5,682 nt of DNA from Planctomycetota bacterium (lineage in GTDB: Bacteria; Planctomycetota; PLA2), in contig JAKLKT010000230.1 in assembly GCA_023150495.1 (NCBI GenBank), forward strand, positions 1-5,682, in the 5' to 3' direction. Of this stretch, positions 4,486-5,682 are shown piece by piece (within the stretch, counting starts at the first letter, position 1; each line of letters starts with the position of its first letter). The notes beneath the pieces are model-generated. The model was not told the DNA's origin. It did not search any database and was given only the letters and a program-made list of their open reading frames with translations. The translations under genes were made by a program, and so were the position numbers.

Positions 4486-5682
4486 GTGGGGTTCCGTCGG
4501 GAGATCGCCCGCAACCGGCTGCGGCTGCGGCTGCTGCTCCTCGGTGCGCTCGCGCTCTCCGCGATCGCGGGGCGGATGGTCGGCAACGCGCTCCTCTTCA
4601 CCGTCGAGCCGGAGCGGGCCTATCGGCACGACGAGGCCGCCCCCCGGCCCCCCTGGTATCTCTACTACCCGAACCACGTCGCGGGCGCGCTCATGCTCCT
4701 CGTCTGGGTGCAATACGTGCGCATGCGCGCGCGCGGCGACCTCCTCCTCCTCGGCCTCGTCGGCGCGCGGCCGCTCGCGGAGCTCCGGCTGCAGAACGCA
4801 GCCGAGGAGATGGCGATCGCCGCGGGCATCCCGGCGCCCCGGCTCCATGTCGTCGAGGATCCCTCGCTCAACGCGTTCGCGTGCGGCGCGCGCGACAGGA
4901 GCGCGATCGTCGTCACGCGCGGGCTCCTCGAGCGGCTCGACCGCGACGAGCTCCAGGGCGTGCTCGCGCACGAGACCGCGCACATCCGGAACGGCGACAC
5001 GCTGCTCATGACCGCGCTCTTCGGGCTCTCGCGCGTCTTCGGCATGACCGCCGGCTTCGCGCTCGGCCCGCTCGCCGCGATCTGGCGCGCGTCGCGCGAG
5101 AGCGGCTCGCCCGACGCCGCGATCCCGTTCCACGACAGGCTCCGGCGGATCCGGCTGCCGGGGCTCCGCTGGGGCGCGAACCCGTCGGCCGGCGCGATGG
5201 CCGCCGCGCTCATCGTGATCCCCCTTGCCGCGGTCCTGCTGCTCGCCTTCTCGCTCGCGGTGTCGCTCGGGCTCGTCGCGATCTTCGTCCTCCTCGCGCG
5301 CAACCTGCCGTGGATCGCGCTCGGCCTCGCGGTGTGGGAGCTCTGGAAGCTCGCGGGGGACGAGAAGCCGCGGCCGAGGAAGCTCTCCGGCCTCCTGACG
5401 CTCACGCCCGTCGGGCTCATCGCGGGGCCCGCGATCCTCCTCGTCGGGTGCGCGTTCCCGTTCCTCTTCTGGATGCTCCGGCTCGCGATCTCGCGCAACC
5501 GGGAGTTCCAGGCGGACGCGACCGCGGTCGAGCTGACGCGCTACCCCGAGGGCCTGCGCTCCGCGCTGGAGCGGCTGCTCGAGGACGACACCCCGGCGAC
5601 CGCGCTGCCGCGGTCGCTCTCCCCGCTCGCGATCGCGTCCGTGGGCCCGCGCCGCCGCGACGAGGCGGCGCTGCCGGCGGCC
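4486..5682 (+). CDS. M48-family (HtpX-like) membrane metallopeptidase, C-terminus beyond window
   Basis: M48 enzymes are membrane zinc endopeptidases; HtpX takes part in quality control of membrane proteins. The 399 visible codons show the family plan. There is a basic N-terminus, then helices at about 14-38 and 62-80, then a cytoplasmic segment with LQNAAEEMAIAAGIPAPRLHVVED, the SLNAFACG motif (127-134), TRGLLERLDRDELQGVL, and the zinc site HETAH (162-166) followed by IRNGD. The third zinc ligand is E340 in SRNREFQADATAVELT. About 170 residues separate HExxH from this Glu. They hold several extra hydrophobic segments (about 239-270, 272-288, 303-333), more than the two helices usual for HtpX. 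The GTG start is the only upstream in-frame start codon that keeps the first helix, but its SD is poor (GGGGA, 3 nt away). ATG at 4576 is the alternative. I do not assign htpX because of the divergent layout. It is divergent from the 626-aa gene. Confidence 0.93.
   Translation, partial: MGFRREIARNRLRLRLLLLGALALSAIAGRMVGNALLFTVEPERAYRHDEAAPRPPWYLYYPNHVAGALMLLVWVQYVRMRARGDLLLLGLVGARPLAELRLQNAAEEMAIAAGIPAPRLHVVEDPSLNAFACGARDRSAIVVTRGLLERLDRDELQGVLAHETAHIRNGDTLLMTALFGLSRVFGMTAGFALGPLAAIWRASRESGSPDAAIPFHDRLRRIRLPGLRWGANPSAGAMAAALIVIPLAAVLLLAFSLAVSLGLVAIFVLLARNLPWIALGLAVWELWKLAGDEKPRPRKLSGLLTLTPVGLIAGPAILLVGCAFPFLFWMLRLAISRNREFQADATAVELTRYPEGLRSALERLLEDDTPATALPRSLSPLAIASVGPRRRDEAALPAA
4516..4533 (+). 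repeat. Hexanucleotide repeat (CGGCTG)x3
   Basis: Three perfect tandem CGGCTG units are followed by CTG CTG. They encode the Arg-Leu alternation (RLRLRLLLL) at the start of the first membrane helix of the M48 peptidase. Gain or loss of a unit would keep the frame. Confidence 0.7.

Noticed and set aside
4641..4653. C-rich run inside the M48 gene as a third quadruplex motif
   Set aside because: Only two six-base G tracts separated by CC are present on the opposite strand, which does not give four tracts with loops. It encodes APRPPW in the protein.
4391..5498. Plus frame 4391-5011 and minus frames 4408-5133 and 4665-5498
   Set aside because: They overlap the M48 peptidase out of frame or antisense. 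They are Ser/Arg-rich, whereas the M48 frame has HETAH, NAFACG and NREFQAD in order.

Overview
This is a bacterial chromosomal window of very high G+C content (about 70% by eye), with clear Shine-Dalgarno (SD) sequences and G/C-ending codons. The mix of genes is a housekeeping ribosome-assembly GTPase, a large exported protein built of carboxypeptidase-regulatory-like beta-sandwich domains, a secreted protein of unknown family and a membrane M48 metallopeptidase. That mix suits Planctomycetota, Myxococcota, Acidobacteriota or a related uncultured lineage, but the sequence does not fix the phylum. I see no tRNA, rRNA, CRISPR array, transposase or integrase.

Layout, left to right. (1) The N-terminal part of a small membrane-anchored protein lies on the minus strand and runs off the left edge. 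(2) A secreted protein of 327 residues (240-1223, minus) has a clear signal peptide and no recognised family. A four-tract guanine motif follows its stop codon. (3) A divergent intergenic region (1224-1459) holds a perfect TTGACA box, a 15-bp inverted repeat, a small hairpin, an 18-codon ORF with an excellent SD and a C-rich stretch. It reads as the promoter and leader of rsgA. (4) rsgA (1460-2506, plus) encodes the circularly permuted GTPase of 30S subunit maturation and is complete with all signature motifs. (5) A 626-residue exported protein (2512-4392, minus) is made of about six degenerate beta-sandwich repeats. It meets rsgA tail to tail with only 5 bp between the stop codons. (6) A 93-bp divergent spacer contains a good -10 box for the minus gene. 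(7) An M48/HtpX-like integral membrane metallopeptidase (4486 to the right edge, plus) has its zinc site visible and its C-terminus outside the window.

The genes do not form an obvious single pathway or operon, because strands alternate at nearly every junction. Three of the other four genes encode envelope or exported products. The two minus-strand genes at the left could be co-transcribed. I found no convincing new multi-gene system. The least ordinary items are the structured rsgA leader with its small ORF, the repeat architecture of the 626-residue protein, and the membrane-rich linker of the M48 peptidase.
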